Shown here: one piece after another, positions 1-64,000 of the stretch
Numbering within the stretch: the stretch's first letter is position 1
Layout of the letters: each line of letters begins with the position of its first letter
DNA from: Amorphochlora amoebiformis
Taxonomy: Eukaryota; Cercozoa; Chlorarachniophyceae
Assembly: GCA_054601695.1 (NCBI GenBank)
Contig: BAAHQB010000150.1
Coordinates: 372,001 to 436,000 of the forward strand
Reading direction: 5' to 3'
DNA: 64,000 nt
Position numbers and translations under genes: made by a program
Notes under the pieces: model-generated
Told to the model about the DNA's origin: nothing
The model's input: the letters and a program-made list of their open reading frames with translations, nothing else
Database searches by the model: none

Positions 1-8
1 TCAATCAC

Positions 9-33588
<33,580 letters not shown>

Positions 33589-33929
33589 CTGAGTGTAAAC
33601 CATGAACACCATATCGCTCAGTCTTCCACGGCGACAAGCCAACGAGGCTTGTTCCAGTTATGACTCACAATTTGAAGGACCAGCCGAGAACCGAAGCTCC
33701 ACCCAGCATCTCCATGTAACCTCTTATCTCTCTGTTTGTGTCATTTTTTATCGAGACGGAAACACCCATCTTGCCGGTAAAGATCCCAAGTGGTCGACAA
33801 TCGCACCACCAACACGGGTTTCCAAAGACTCTCGGAGAATCTCCATGATCGAATCCCTTCGGGTAGTACCCGGAATCGACTCTTCAAGAGCAATCAAGGC
33901 TTCAACAAGTTGACAACAACGGAACTTTG

Positions 33930-34029
33930 CTGGTAGTATCGGGGGATATTTGAATTAGAGAATCTCAGAGAGTCTCTAAAGGGCGCCCTGGTTGGGTGCG
34001 AGGCCTTAAACTGGAGGGAGGCTGGATTG
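33930..34029. promoter_or_regulatory. Divergent spacer between GRAM gene and TNPO3
   Basis: This is the space between the plus-strand transportin start and the minus-strand open frames, wider (to 33589) if those frames are not exons. It lacks TA microsatellite, unlike nearly all other non-coding DNA here. No TATA box or other element stands out. Promoter function is inferred from position only. Confidence 0.35.
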
Positions 34030-35710
34030 ATGAGCGAGAAAGGCAAGCAAAAAATACGCGATGTCTTACAAGCGGTCAAAGCTTTGTTCTCCGAATCAAC
34101 CAAGCCCAGTGTAAAGGACGAGGCCAACCGCTGGCTTTCGAGATTTAAGCGAGAAAAGGAGGCGTGGATAATCGCTGATGCCATCCTTTCCCAGCCAAAT
34201 CTAACCCGGAACGCTTACTACATCGCGGCCTACACGCTACGATACAAGATTCAGTGGGACTTCTATGATCTGGCAAGTAAGGAGGACCGAAAACGTGTGT
34301 GCGACGCTGTTCTAAAGCATGGAGCTAATCACACGCAAGACGGAATCCGGATGCAGCTGGCATTAGCTATTTCTGGACTCGCTATACAGCTAGTTGGGTC
34401 AGAGTGGCGCAGTGCACTAAATGACATCGTCGGATTCTTCAAGCAGCCAAGGACCGCGATGACTCTTCTGGACATCCTCACCGTCCTTCCGGACGAGTGT
34501 AACAATTCAAAGATGCGGGCCAGGAAAACGGTTCGGAAGCAAGCTCTTAGAATCTTCGCTGGGGATACCGATAATATCCTCAAAGTTCTCGAGCGATATA
34601 TGAACTCCGCGGGGAGTAATGTCAGCTTGCAGTTCAAGGTCTTCCGCTGTTTCTTGAGCTGGGTTCGGCATGGTGATATATCTCCTCAGAGCTTGGTACA
34701 GGATCCTCTGTTCAAGTATACCTTCAGGGCAGTAGAGAACGAAGCCCTATTCGAGATCGCCCTTGAGGTGATGGGGGAGCTGGTGCTACACACGGAGGAC
34801 ATGAAGCGGTACCAGCCGGCCGTGAAAGTTCTTATTCCAAACATTCTCAAGCTGGGCCCGAAATACCTGGAGGCAGAAAAGGTGGGAGATAGTGAAACCT
34901 GCAAGAGCCTCTGTCGCTTGTTTGTAGATCTTGGTGAAGCCTACATGCCAATGGTCCTGGAGCAAGGGATCGAGTCAAAGCAGACAATTGCTCTCATGCT
35001 TAGGTGCGTGGGCAACATGAATAAGGATGTCGCAGCTATGACGTTCAACTTCTGGTATGGCCTCTCTCGGGACATCATAGACGCACACCGGAAGAACGAG
35101 CGGGAGTCTAAACCTGGTGTCATACGGTATTTCGAGAGCCCCTTCTTGGAGCTTGTGGGGAGGTTAAAGCAAGTTATGCAGTATCCCCCCGTAATCCGTA
35201 ACTTCAATGACGAGAAACAGATCAGCGAGTATAAACGTATTAGATATCTCGCGGCGGACGTCCTAGTGGACACCGTCAACGTCGTAGGAATAGACAAGGT
35301 CCTCCAGCTACTTTTGCGGGAACTCGGGGTTGAGTGGGATCGGTACACAGTAGACCCGAACAAGTGGCACGGTGTCGAGGCCTGCTTGTACTGCTTTCGG
35401 TCGGTAGCAAGATGTGTTCCTCGACAGGAGAACGAGATTTTGCCGAAGCTGATGAAGTTTATCCTCCGTCCGGAACTAGAGAAGCAGTATGCCCTGCGCT
35501 ATACTGCGACTCTTATTGTGGGCCGATTCAACGATTGGATCAACAATCACCCGGATTTCATCGAGCCTCTTCTGAAGTTCGTCGTGACTGGCTTAGGGAA
35601 TAGTCTGCAACTGGTGGTATCTTCAGCGGCTTATGCTTTCAACTACGTCTGTATCGGGTAACATATATGTAAATATTACATATACATTATATATAATATA
35701 CCTAAATATA

Positions 35711-35763
<53 letters not shown>

Positions 35764-35821
35764 GTATATGTATATAGTGAATAATATATGTCCATATAGA
35801 GTGTGTATATGAACATATAAA

Positions 35822-35877
<56 letters not shown>

Positions 35878-36036
35878 ACATATATATATATATATAAAGG
35901 CTGCAACATGTATGCATCACACATAATGTATTTAATATATTGTCCATGTGAGTTTGTGCGTGTGTGCGTGTGTGTCTTTGTGTGCATGTGTTATGTGTAA
36001 GTGTTATGTGTGTGTGTGTGTGCGTGTGTGTGTGTT

Positions 36037-36102
<66 letters not shown>

Positions 36103-36230
36103 ATATATAGTATATGTTTATATAGCTATAAAGTTTATATACATATGATGATAATAGTAACAATAGTAATGTTTATATTGCATTTACACATATACAGATT
36201 GTATTATACATCTATTGTGCGCGTTTGTGA

Positions 36231-36296
<66 letters not shown>

Positions 36297-36384
36297 GTGT
36301 GTGTATAAGTATATGTTTATATTATTATTATTATCATTATATATATATATATAGATATATTATTTATTATTATTATTATTATTA

Positions 36385-36421
<37 letters not shown>

Positions 36422-36500
36422 ATATACATATATATACAGATTCACATGCACATAATGTACTTATGAATATCATGATTATTTACTGTCTTGTGTATAGTCC

Positions 36501-36561
<61 letters not shown>

Positions 36562-36572
36562 TGTGTGTATAT

Positions 36573-36604
<32 letters not shown>

Positions 36605-38071
36605 ATATATATATATATATATATTAACTACATACACAAATAAATATATACAAGTATGTAATATATATGGTACACATACTTTTTAAAAGACGTGTGAGAG
36701 TGTGAAAGGTAGTGATTTTTGTTTGTAAGGTGTCGCGAGAAGCTGGCGAGATCCTATGTTATGCAACTGTTCGAGGTTTACCAAGTCTCTTCACGCCTCC
36801 ACCTTCGCGAAAGGAAGGAAATCATCGAGGGCTTAGCACAGGTGATCGGTAAACTTCCCCTTGAGAACGAAATATATCTCAAAGCCCTCACATCGCTCAT
36901 TAAGCCTCTTGCGGAGGTGCTGAGAGCCTCGATAGAAACCAAGGCACTACACTCGGAAACAACCAAAACTCGCGTATCCGAGGCACTGGACTTAATCTCG
37001 CAAGCCTTCATGTCCCTCCCTCCGACAAACTGCAAGCAAACTGCGGTGTTGATAATGAATCTTAGACCCTTCCTCGACAAGCTTATGGAAGGATATCTCA
37101 AAGATGACTCAATCATGGAGCGCGTCTGTCGCTGCTGGAAATACGGCATCCGGGCAGCGAAACTAGAGTTCGCTCCAATGCTGCAGCCTCTGCTGGAGAA
37201 GCTGGCGAGATTCTTCCCCGAGCATCCACACTCCTCGTTCTTGTACGTGGTCTGCGTATGCGTTAACGAGTTTGGCAAAGCTCCACACCCGCAATACCAG
37301 GTCAAATTTTCCTAAGCTACCGTTTCTCGAGCCTCAAATGAATGACTTGATATCAGGAGGTAATGAAGAAGGCATACATAGTGTTTTCGAAGCAAGGGAT
37401 GGCCACTCTAAACTCTTCTCAAGCCTTCCGGGATAATCCAGACGTAGTAGGAGACTTCTTCGATATGCAGAAGCGATATTTGCAGACCTGCCCGTATATA
37501 GTGTTTGGTTGTTCGGATCTCGTCGTACAAGGTGCGTCCATCCGTCCCTGTCCTGCTTACACAGCTCTCAGCTGACCAAATTATTAATTTTCCAGTTTTC
37601 AAGTGTGCACTGGTGGGCATCGGAGTAAACCATAAAGACGCCTGCCAGATGTTGATGCGTTTCTTTGCAACCTTCATAAAGATGGGCTCGGAACTGCGTC
37701 TTAGATATAACAAGAACCCAGATGAACGTCTGAAGAACGCCATGGCAATGCTTGAGAAGATCATGAACCACTTTGGAGAGTCTATGACGATAGGATTGAT
37801 GGAGGGCATAGCTGGCCGACTCCCTTACACTCGGATTCCTTTTGTTGTGGAAGTGATTGAGGTAGCCCGTTTAGCTTAAATCTAACTTATGTAACCTATC
37901 GTATATCATATAATATATATGTATATATATATGTGTGTGTGTGTCAAAAAACATCTAAAATATATTATATGTGTTTATCCAAGTATTATATTATACATAA
38001 ATAGAAACATTCCAATGTATATGCATATATACATATATTATATACATATATTATTACATACATATTTACAA

Positions 38072-38112
<41 letters not shown>

Positions 38113-38182
38113 TGATGTATGTTGTGTGTTTGTATATATTATATATATATATATATATACATTATTACTATATGTTGTTTAT

Positions 38183-38220
<38 letters not shown>

Positions 38221-38625
38221 ACATGTATATATTACATCCATACACAACTATTCATTAACAGGAACTTATCAAGAATTGTCCAGAGGCAGCGAAAGCGTGG
38301 GTAGGTAGAGCCATGGCTCGAATGCCAGCTACCGAACATCCAACACATGAAGAGTTCCTTCAGAATTTGTTTGCGAGAGACCAAAACCATTTTTCACAAC
38401 GGGATCAAAGCACCTTTTCACGGTAAGTGACACTCATATAGCTTGGTATTTGGCTGACTGCTTATCACGTTTGGTTCTAAAGACAACCTATTCGCTACTC
38501 TACATGCGTACATTTATATACATTTATGTACATATGTTAACATATATGTATATATATATATATATATAATATATATATATAGATATATATTCATATATAA
38601 AAATATGTGTAATTATTATACATAA

Positions 38626-38657
<32 letters not shown>

Positions 38658-38720
38658 ATATATATATGTAAATATATATATATATATGTTTATGTGTGTA
38701 TATATGTGTATATATATATG

Positions 38721-38760
<40 letters not shown>

Positions 38761-38822
38761 TATATTTACATATTTTTTCTGTAAGTATAATATATATATA
38801 CACATATCTTATTACATACATA

Positions 38823-38856
<34 letters not shown>

Positions 38857-38933
38857 CGTGCGTGTTTTTATTCAGCGCGATAAGGGAGGCCGTGAAGGAT
38901 TTCTCCACCGCTGTGCGAAGCCACTTGCGATAG
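34030..38933 (+). CDS. TNPO3: Transportin-3 / importin-13-type nuclear import receptor
   Basis: Six exons (34030-35657, 36730-37300, 37357-37531, 37596-37861, 38262-38422, 38876-38933) join with matching phases into 952 residues; animal transportin-3 is about 920. The family is built of HEAT-like helical repeats and carries SR-type and other cargo into the nucleus with Ran-GTP. N-terminal importin-beta features ([15 protein letters not shown]) and [11 protein letters not shown] in the centre follow transportin-3. The C-terminus, [16 protein letters not shown], parallels the family's WALRDFTRLFR end. The first ATG in frame is 34030 (the codon before it is TTG). Introns 2 and 3 are only 56 and 64 nt; introns 1, 4 and 5 are longer and TA-filled. 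The start is head-to-head with the giant GRAM gene. An AATAAA lies near 39170. Confidence 0.93.
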
Positions 38934-39590
38934 CAAAAGCGAACTCTACTTAGCCCCATTATTAGGTATTAAATTACGAGTCATAAGATACTCTTAAGTT
39001 ACTCTATGTCGGTGTTTTTCATTTTGCGCAGTGGACAGTTGGCTCCCTAGGCTCTATGTATACTAGATATAGCTAGTACACACCGGTTAGCCTGTACGTA
39101 GAGAATCTTATCATCTAGTCATAGGATCCTTATTTGGATTAGTAGTTATAGATCTAGACATAGTAAGACAAATAAATTGAAATAATGTATGTACTGCTGT
39201 TCAGACTTGATACCGTAGGCTCTGTGCTAGTATAATATGTTCACAAATACTAGCTAGCAATACTAGTGCCTATTTTGTGCCATGGCTGCACCTACTAGAT
39301 TTACCATGTTAACTAGTAGCTGTAATATTAGTATCTGGAATACCTAGAATTAAACTGTCAAAAAAGCGACGTTCAGTTTATATTCCGCATCAGTAATTAA
39401 CTTGGTACATTAACCAGCCAAAACATTGCAATAGTTTAAGCTACCGCTAGAACCGCGGGCACAAGATGAGCTGTGACACATTTCACAATATTGAGCAGGA
39501 TCCGGTCTTCATTGGGTATAATCCACGACATGTACACATCTCTGCCGTATGTGCACATATATATTATTTAATATACATATCTATTTAACA

Positions 39591-39626
<36 letters not shown>

Positions 39627-39704
39627 TTAGTACACATAAATATCTACATATATATATATATATTTATATCTTTACATGTATAAAAAAAAAATACCTATAC
39701 ATGC

Positions 39705-39747
<43 letters not shown>

Positions 39748-39806
39748 TATATTTTATATATATGTATATTCTATAATATAAATATACACATACACATATA
39801 TCACAT

Positions 39807-39875
<69 letters not shown>

Positions 39876-39921
39876 ATACATACATATACACATACATACA
39901 AGTGTGTGCACATAATATGTG

Positions 39922-39974
<53 letters not shown>

Positions 39975-39997
39975 ACACGTAACGTATGCACATGAGA

Positions 39998-40032
<35 letters not shown>

Positions 40033-40039
40033 AAATTGT

Positions 40040-40089
<50 letters not shown>

Positions 40090-40120
40090 TATAAAGATGT
40101 ATAATATTTATCATTAAATA

Positions 40121-40158
<38 letters not shown>

Positions 40159-40611
40159 GCATAATATGAATTTGTATTAAATGCAAGTATCAAAATATAA
40201 TATATATATATATAGATACATATATATATATATATATATATACAAACATATACATACTATGTATGTATATATATTATATATATTATATATATACATATAT
40301 ATATACATATATACATATGTATATATATGTACATACACATACATGTACATATATATATATATATATATAATACATCTACACATACATGTAAATACCTACA
40401 TACATATGAACACAAACACACAATGTATATATATATATATATATATATAGCATATTATGTACAAACATACTTATTATATATATATATATATATATATATA
40501 TTTAAAAAGATATCTATACATAATATATATACATATACATATAAATACATAAAAATATATATATATATATATACATGTACATATAAAATCCAAACACAAA
40601 AGTCCACACAT
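38934..40611. other. Tail-to-tail intergenic region, TNPO3 / ITPK1
   Basis: The first 600 bp after the TNPO3 stop are unique and CTAG-rich, probably 3' UTR and flank. From about 39560 on it is mostly (TA)n, (TG)n and (CA)n. No gene was seen. Confidence 0.6.
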
Positions 40612-54025
<13,414 letters not shown>

Positions 54026-54820
54026 GGCTCTTAACACTCCTTAGCAACCCTTTAACTAGTCAAATATAAAAAAATCATTAATTTTTGACGATTTTGAGAA
54101 TTCCATCGAGAAAAGCGAGTTTTTTCTCGGTTTTGTTCGCTCAGGAGTAGATATGAATATATCCAGAAGCAGTGGTAGTCCATGCCTCTCCTGACATCCA
54201 CCCGCGAGCCCTTCCGGGCGAATCGTGGGCGCGAGTCATGGTGACCACGCATGTATATGTAATATGTACAATGTCAACATACATATGTCCGCGTCCCGCA
54301 GACGACATGCACACAGTTGACATGCTCTCGGTCCATATGCGTATCTCCGCAAGATGTAGACCGTGGGAGCATACTAATCATGAGCGTCAAGAGCATATTA
54401 TTCCTGGCCATTTAACATACACTTGCGTGTAAACATGTAGATGAGGATTGCGGTGAAGATATGTGTTCAGTTCTCGTGGAAAAAAGCGGGAAGACATGTG
54501 CTTAGTCCTTATGGAAAAGTACAAAAGGGGGGTTCGAATGTATAAAAAACTAGCTGCAGATGTGGGCGCGTTGTCAGCATTTCGACTTAACCACCCCACC
54601 ATGGTCTAAAAAGCGAAATACTTCCTAGATTTTGGGTTATCGAAACAACACGCTCTCGCTACCTTCGTGGAGAAGATCAATGAGATTCGCACGGTGTGTT
54701 TCCCCCCGCTCGTCCAGCAATGAAGATATCTCGGAAGCCGCGTGGGATGATTTTTTTAAAAATGTGACATTCGGGAGTGACCGACTTTGCTAACACGTGT
54801 CCTGATTAGAGGTTTCGAGA
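54026..54820. promoter_or_regulatory. Divergent ITPK1 / LRMDA upstream region
   Basis: This unique DNA of 795 bp between two head-to-head starts has no TA array longer than a few units. Open frames on both strands have no family resemblance. It most likely holds both promoters and 5' leaders, possibly with an untranslated first exon of either gene. Confidence 0.45.
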
Positions 54821-59298
<4,478 letters not shown>

Positions 59299-60352
59299 TC
59301 ATGTTAGTTGCGATCTGCTCCTGTGACGACTAATTTGAGCTGACCCGTGCTGTGATTTGGTATCAAAACCCATATGCATCGACGTGGACTCAGTATGAAA
59401 AAGGGACGGAGACAAGGTTAATGTCGATAGATTGCGGTTATCGGTCGAATCCTGGTGGCTATATCCAGAAATGCTCCTAAACCTTTTCTTGGAATGCTTC
59501 ATTTCCTGTCCCCCGGCCTTCTTATCAGAACCTATACATGTGGTAAATACGTCCATACGCTTGACTGGTGACGATCTCCTCTTCCCCACAAGTGACACCC
59601 TCTCCACTGAGGGAGCAGGAATATGGTTAGAGAGTCGGCTTCTCTTGTTTGCCGATGATTCCCTGCAACTTATGTCCCGCTTTCGTTGGCCACGTTGAAG
59701 ATGGACTGACTCCCACCGGCACCCGAAGTAGAAGCCCCCCCTCATGGTGTTAACAACCGCCTCCTCGAACTCCTTGAACCGATTCTGCACCATGCTGGCG
59801 CACTCTAGATTCACTGGATTCCCTAGATCAGGCTTGAGGAAGAGCAGCTGGATCTCTCGTACAACCGTATTGATGGTGTACACTGGCTTCCATTCCCTGC
59901 GCAATATTTTAAGAGCCACTGCCCCATTTTCCACACGGATGTTAGGATGGAAGATCCTGGTCGTGCACCGTACCGACGGGGGAGAGAAGGGATACGTCTC
60001 GCCTACAGTAAATTGGAACACGAATGCTCCACCTTTGTACGGACCTGTCGACGGCATGACGGTGCAGGCAAACTCTAAGTTCGAATCTTTTTGGAACTGA
60101 ATCCTGAGGGAACGAATGGTTAGCTTTTTGTCGAGAATATAGAATTTGGGGCACCTGGCATGCACGTTATCCACGCGTGCCCGGTTGAAGGTTAATTCTT
60201 CTATGTCTGAGTGTCGCACAAGGTCAGACATTCAACAAAGAGAGTGCACCACTCCCACGAAAACCTTTTTGTAGCCGAAGTTCCGCCTGTGAGAGCCTCC
60301 TTTCAGCCTTTTTCTCCCGCTGGAACTCCCGCAGGCGTCGAAAGAGAGCCAT
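59299..60352 (-). CDS. UBC12/UBE2M-like E2-fold protein lacking the catalytic Cys
   Basis: Exon 1 (60265-60352, MALFRRLREFQREKK...SQAELRLQK) joins exon 2 (59299-60200) across a 64-nt intron, giving 329 residues. The N-terminus mirrors the NEDD8-E2 tail (KLF...KKxSAAQLRIQK). The UBC fold follows: GPYKGGAFVFQFTVGETYPF, PPSVRCTTRIFHPN, then GAVALKILRREWKPVYTIN, aligning with NVCLNILREDWKPVLTIN of UBE2M. The active-site Cys position is Ala (codon GCT). NEDD8 or ubiquitin thioester chemistry is therefore not expected; a UEV-like binding role is inferred. About 150 extra residues follow the fold, rich in Ser, Arg and Lys with NLS-like KRRSSPVKR and KHSKKRFR. An ATG at 60231 would start inside the intron and lose the N-terminal helix. 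Confidence 0.85.
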
Positions 60353-60509
60353 GCCCGGGGAAGCACCCGATGTCGAGACAACTGGAGATCGAAAGAGATC
60401 TTGGTTTCCCAGGATTCCAATGCCCGATACTAACGGGGAAAGTAACGGGATTTTAACAATTCTTCGCGATTGATGTCCGTCGGCCGATGTGCCAACGTGT
60501 AAAAAGGGC
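60353..60509. promoter_or_regulatory. Divergent E2-like / SLC49-like promoter spacer
   Basis: Only 157 bp separates the minus-strand E2-like ATG from the plus-strand transporter ATG. A bidirectional promoter is the simplest reading. The spacer has no TA array and no element I can name. Confidence 0.5.
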
Positions 60510-61879
60510 ATGACTGATAGAAAAGACGCCAGTCTCCCGAGATGTATGGGCCATAAATCGAATGACCGAGGCTCGGAATCGAAGGCAGACAAGGCAGGGA
60601 CGAAGCCTAGACCTTCCTACTGGAAGAATCGCTGGGTGATGTTACTTCTTTATGGTGCCTTGACAATCAGCGACCACATATTCTGGGTGTCTTTCTGGCC
60701 CATCACATCCCGCGGGAAGGAGTTCTTTGGCGTTAGTGACACGCTGGTCTTCATGCTCTCGATGATCTACATCATAGTCTTCATTGTCTTCGCTCCGATA
60801 GCCGGTCAAGTAGTCGACCACTTGGGCCTGCGTTACGGTGTTCTCTCTGCGGCCTTGTTCAACTTTTTTGGCTGTTTGGTCAAGGTTATACCAGCTCCCT
60901 TCTCCCTAGGGGGAAAATCGGGCTACGTGTTTACCTTCCTCGGACATATCCTCGGCGGAGTTGCACACTCGTTCATACTTATTCTGCCGGCCACCCTCGC
61001 ACAGAACTGGTGAGTAAGATTCAAGAACTTTCGACAAGCGTAAAATGCTTTTTCTTTCAGGTTTGACTCCAAGACACGTGTACTAGCCCAGGGGCTCTGC
61101 TCTACTCTAAGTCAGATTGGGATTACTACCGGGTGCGGATGATACTTTAGACCATCGCGTTGTTACACAATAAACCATTCCATATCTTGCCCTCAGGGTC
61201 TTCCTAGCGCCAGCCATAGGCTACTCCAAGGGAAGAATTGCCTTATTGCTTCTATTGCAGTTCCTGGGGTCCATAGCAATCCTGATAATCGAACTCATCT
61301 TCTTCGTCGGCGAGGCACCCGTCCCACCGTCATCTTCCATTCAGCGCTCTGCCAATCCTCCCCTTCCTTTCCCTCAGTATCTTTCCCTCAGAAGGCTGCG
61401 CAATACCCTCTTTACGCTCCTTCGAATCCCGGGTTGAGACCTTTTAAACTAACCTCACCTTGACCCCAACCCTCACATTCCAACCTTATCATACAGGCTT
61501 CTTTGGAACCAGCTTAGCCTTCGGTGTTGCCAAGGGGGCCTACTATGCCATCTGGGTGGTTCTTAGCCTCCGGGACCGTATGTACGACTCTGAGTCGCAC
61601 TCGGCCAACGTGTTGCTTATCTATCTATTCGTCGGGGTTTTAGGAACAGTCGTGTGGTGCAGCATTATCGACCGCACGGTTCTGAACCATCGGAGCGTGA
61701 ATATCCTCATCTACTGCGGGTTTACGGTATCTCTGCTCCTCTTCTGCGCCTCGCTGCTTATGGACAACTTCGCTTTGGTCGGCGTGAGCGGAGCTTTCAT
61801 GGGTTTTTTTGGTTCGGCTGTTTCGCCCTGCAGGTTGATTGAGTTCTGCAATTTGCAAAATAAATGTATGTGTACATGC

Positions 61880-61955
<76 letters not shown>

Positions 61956-62378
61956 CACACATATATATATATATGTATATATTTACACATGTATATGACT
62001 ATATATGTACATTTATCTGCGTATAACGAATAATTATTATCACTTTGATTATAACATTACATGAATTATACCCAAGAATACAACCAAAACCAAGCCATCC
62101 TCAACCATTCCCTTCTCCTATAGTATCGACCTGCTAGTGGAAAACACATTTCCTGGGCCCCTGGCGCTGACCTCAGCGACGGCGCTGGTGATTTTCCAGG
62201 TCTGCAGTCTCGTATTTATCTGGGTAAATTTTGAGATGACCGCTGTTCAGAAGTACGCACCAGGTTATAGCACAGACACAAATGCATGTTCTTTCCTATT
62301 TTCGATCCTTCTCGTTCTCGTTGGTTGTTTTATCTTCGTTTCACTTTCTAACCTCGCTTTTCGATTCTCTACGTTCTC

Positions 62379-62439
<61 letters not shown>

Positions 62440-62462
62440 GTATATAATATATGATATGTATG

Positions 62463-62497
<35 letters not shown>

Positions 62498-62502
62498 ATA
62501 TA

Positions 62503-62576
<74 letters not shown>

Positions 62577-62584
62577 TACATATA

Positions 62585-62615
<31 letters not shown>

Positions 62616-62656
62616 GTGTGTGGATCTAGTGTATGTAAATATAGTAACACGTATAC

Positions 62657-62698
<42 letters not shown>

Positions 62699-62717
62699 AA
62701 ATATATATACTGTACCC

Positions 62718-62768
<51 letters not shown>

Positions 62769-62865
62769 AATATATAATATATATATATATATATATATAC
62801 ATATGTATACATATACATCTATAAAAAAAATGTATACATATACCTATACATATGTGTATATAGGT

Positions 62866-62921
<56 letters not shown>

Positions 62922-63207
62922 CATTCCGAAGTATTATACACCCATAAATATATTTAAACTTCCTGTAATATATTTGAAACTCTCCGTAAGAACCTGATAA
63001 ATATATACGCACTATCCACAGGCATCTTCTTGTCCATTGCTGCTGCTTTCAGCGTGCCTCTTCTTACTGGGTCTGAGAACTCACATCTAAGGCGCAGGGA
63101 TTACGAGGCTAGAACGGGGAATGTTACCAACCCGCAAGCAGGTATGCAAACATGTATGTATGTATGTATGTATATATGTGTGTATATGTATGTATATACA
63201 TCCACAA

Positions 63208-63238
<31 letters not shown>

Positions 63239-63260
63239 TCCACATGTTTATATTTTATAT

Positions 63261-63303
<43 letters not shown>

Positions 63304-63343
63304 CATATAAATATATATTCTAAATATATTATATGTCTGTATA

Positions 63344-63423
<80 letters not shown>

Positions 63424-63862
63424 TACCTACATCTTTAAATACATCTTTATTCTACCTACATCTTTAAATTTCGATATATCTGTATATATATATATGTATA
63501 TATGTATATATAATATAATATAATCTTTAGAACAAATATGTAACAACCCATAAATGGTAATAACATTGCAATATAATACAAAACGTAACACAGCAATGTA
63601 TAATCATATAAAAGAACACACTACAATATAATGCAATGCGCAACACTATACATAGAAAGTAATATAGTATCATAACACATACACATCTCACAATATCTGC
63701 ACACTCGCAGCTGGCCAGGCTCCAATACACGGGATAGCGGCCAACGGAGCAGCATGCACCCACTTCTTCATCATTAACAAGGAAGGCATCGCCAAGACAG
63801 AACAACCAGAAGAAAAGGAGTCAGAGACCCAGACTTGTGAGGTGCTTGCATCCCGAGGGTGA
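60510..63862 (+). CDS. FLVCR/SLC49-type major facilitator transporter
   Basis: Exons 60510-61009, 61061-61132, 61197-61432, 61497-61833, 62124-62263, 63022-63141 and 63711-63862 join in phase into 518 residues. Multiple hydrophobic helices give an MFS topology. Signatures resembling FLVCR/SLC49 are [50 protein letters not shown] and [14 protein letters not shown]. Known members carry heme, choline or related substrates across membranes; the substrate here cannot be told. The first ATG of the frame is 60510. The C-terminus is acidic ([11 protein letters not shown]). The stop at 63860-63862 overlaps a possible donor (GTGAGC), so the gene could continue to the right. Its first three introns are compact (51-64 nt); the last three are longer and TA-rich. 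Confidence 0.85.
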
Positions 63863-64000
63863 GCGCGCCCTATTCATATGTGTATCTGTAGAAGGTTCAC
63901 GACGTCGTCAGTCCAGTTACTCGACCAGTTATAAGCTAGTCGCTCTAATTAAGCTCTAGAGCTAGTCAAGTTCGAACATGTCTGTAAAATTTCAACATCA
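63863..64000. other. 3' flank of the transporter gene
   Basis: Unique sequence after the predicted stop, with clustered CTAG near 63934-63967. It would be intron if the GTGAGC overlapping the stop is a real donor. Confidence 0.4.

Overview
This window is nuclear DNA from a eukaryote, probably a protist or alga. The evidence is spliceosomal introns with GT...AG ends, TTAGGG telomere-type motifs and typically eukaryotic proteins. I cannot name the species. About half of the window is (TA)n microsatellite, which fills introns and some 3' flanks and produces hundreds of meaningless Tyr/Ile open frames. Between the TA arrays lie short unique islands. Most of these prove to be exons once both strands are read and splice phases are followed. 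All exon calls were made by eye, without alignment software.

Layout, left to right: (1) minus strand, about 33.6 kb to beyond the left edge: one very long split gene of about 55 exons, for a protein with two GRAM domains, a Ser/Thr/Pro linker, an IWK..PPRG..ALG segment and an acidic/basic Asp-Glu-Lys repeat. (2) Plus, 34030-38933: a transportin-3/importin-13-type karyopherin, six exons. (3) Minus, 54025-40612: an inositol-tetrakisphosphate 1-kinase (ITPK1-like), fifteen exons with every phase matching. (4) Plus, 54821-57396: an LRMDA-like leucine-rich-repeat protein, seven exons. (5) Minus, 60352-59299: a UBC12/UBE2M-like E2 fold whose catalytic Cys position is Ala. (6) Plus, 60510-63862: a FLVCR/SLC49-type MFS transporter, seven exons.

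The six genes strictly alternate in strand, giving three head-to-head starts and two tail-to-tail ends. The head-to-head spacers are free of TA arrays. Introns fall into two classes: compact ones of about 55-80 nt, and long ones of hundreds to thousands of nt filled by TA arrays.

The most unusual signal is the repeated copying of exon edges. Around many exons of the two TA-rich minus-strand genes, the exon end with its splice site has been duplicated into the adjacent intron. Donor-side copies lie downstream and acceptor-side copies lie upstream, each set between TA arrays. I count about twenty exons with such decoy junctions. Introns also hold TTAGGG-like arrays, always G-rich on the plus strand, and eight copies of a 65-95 bp element found only inside those arrays.
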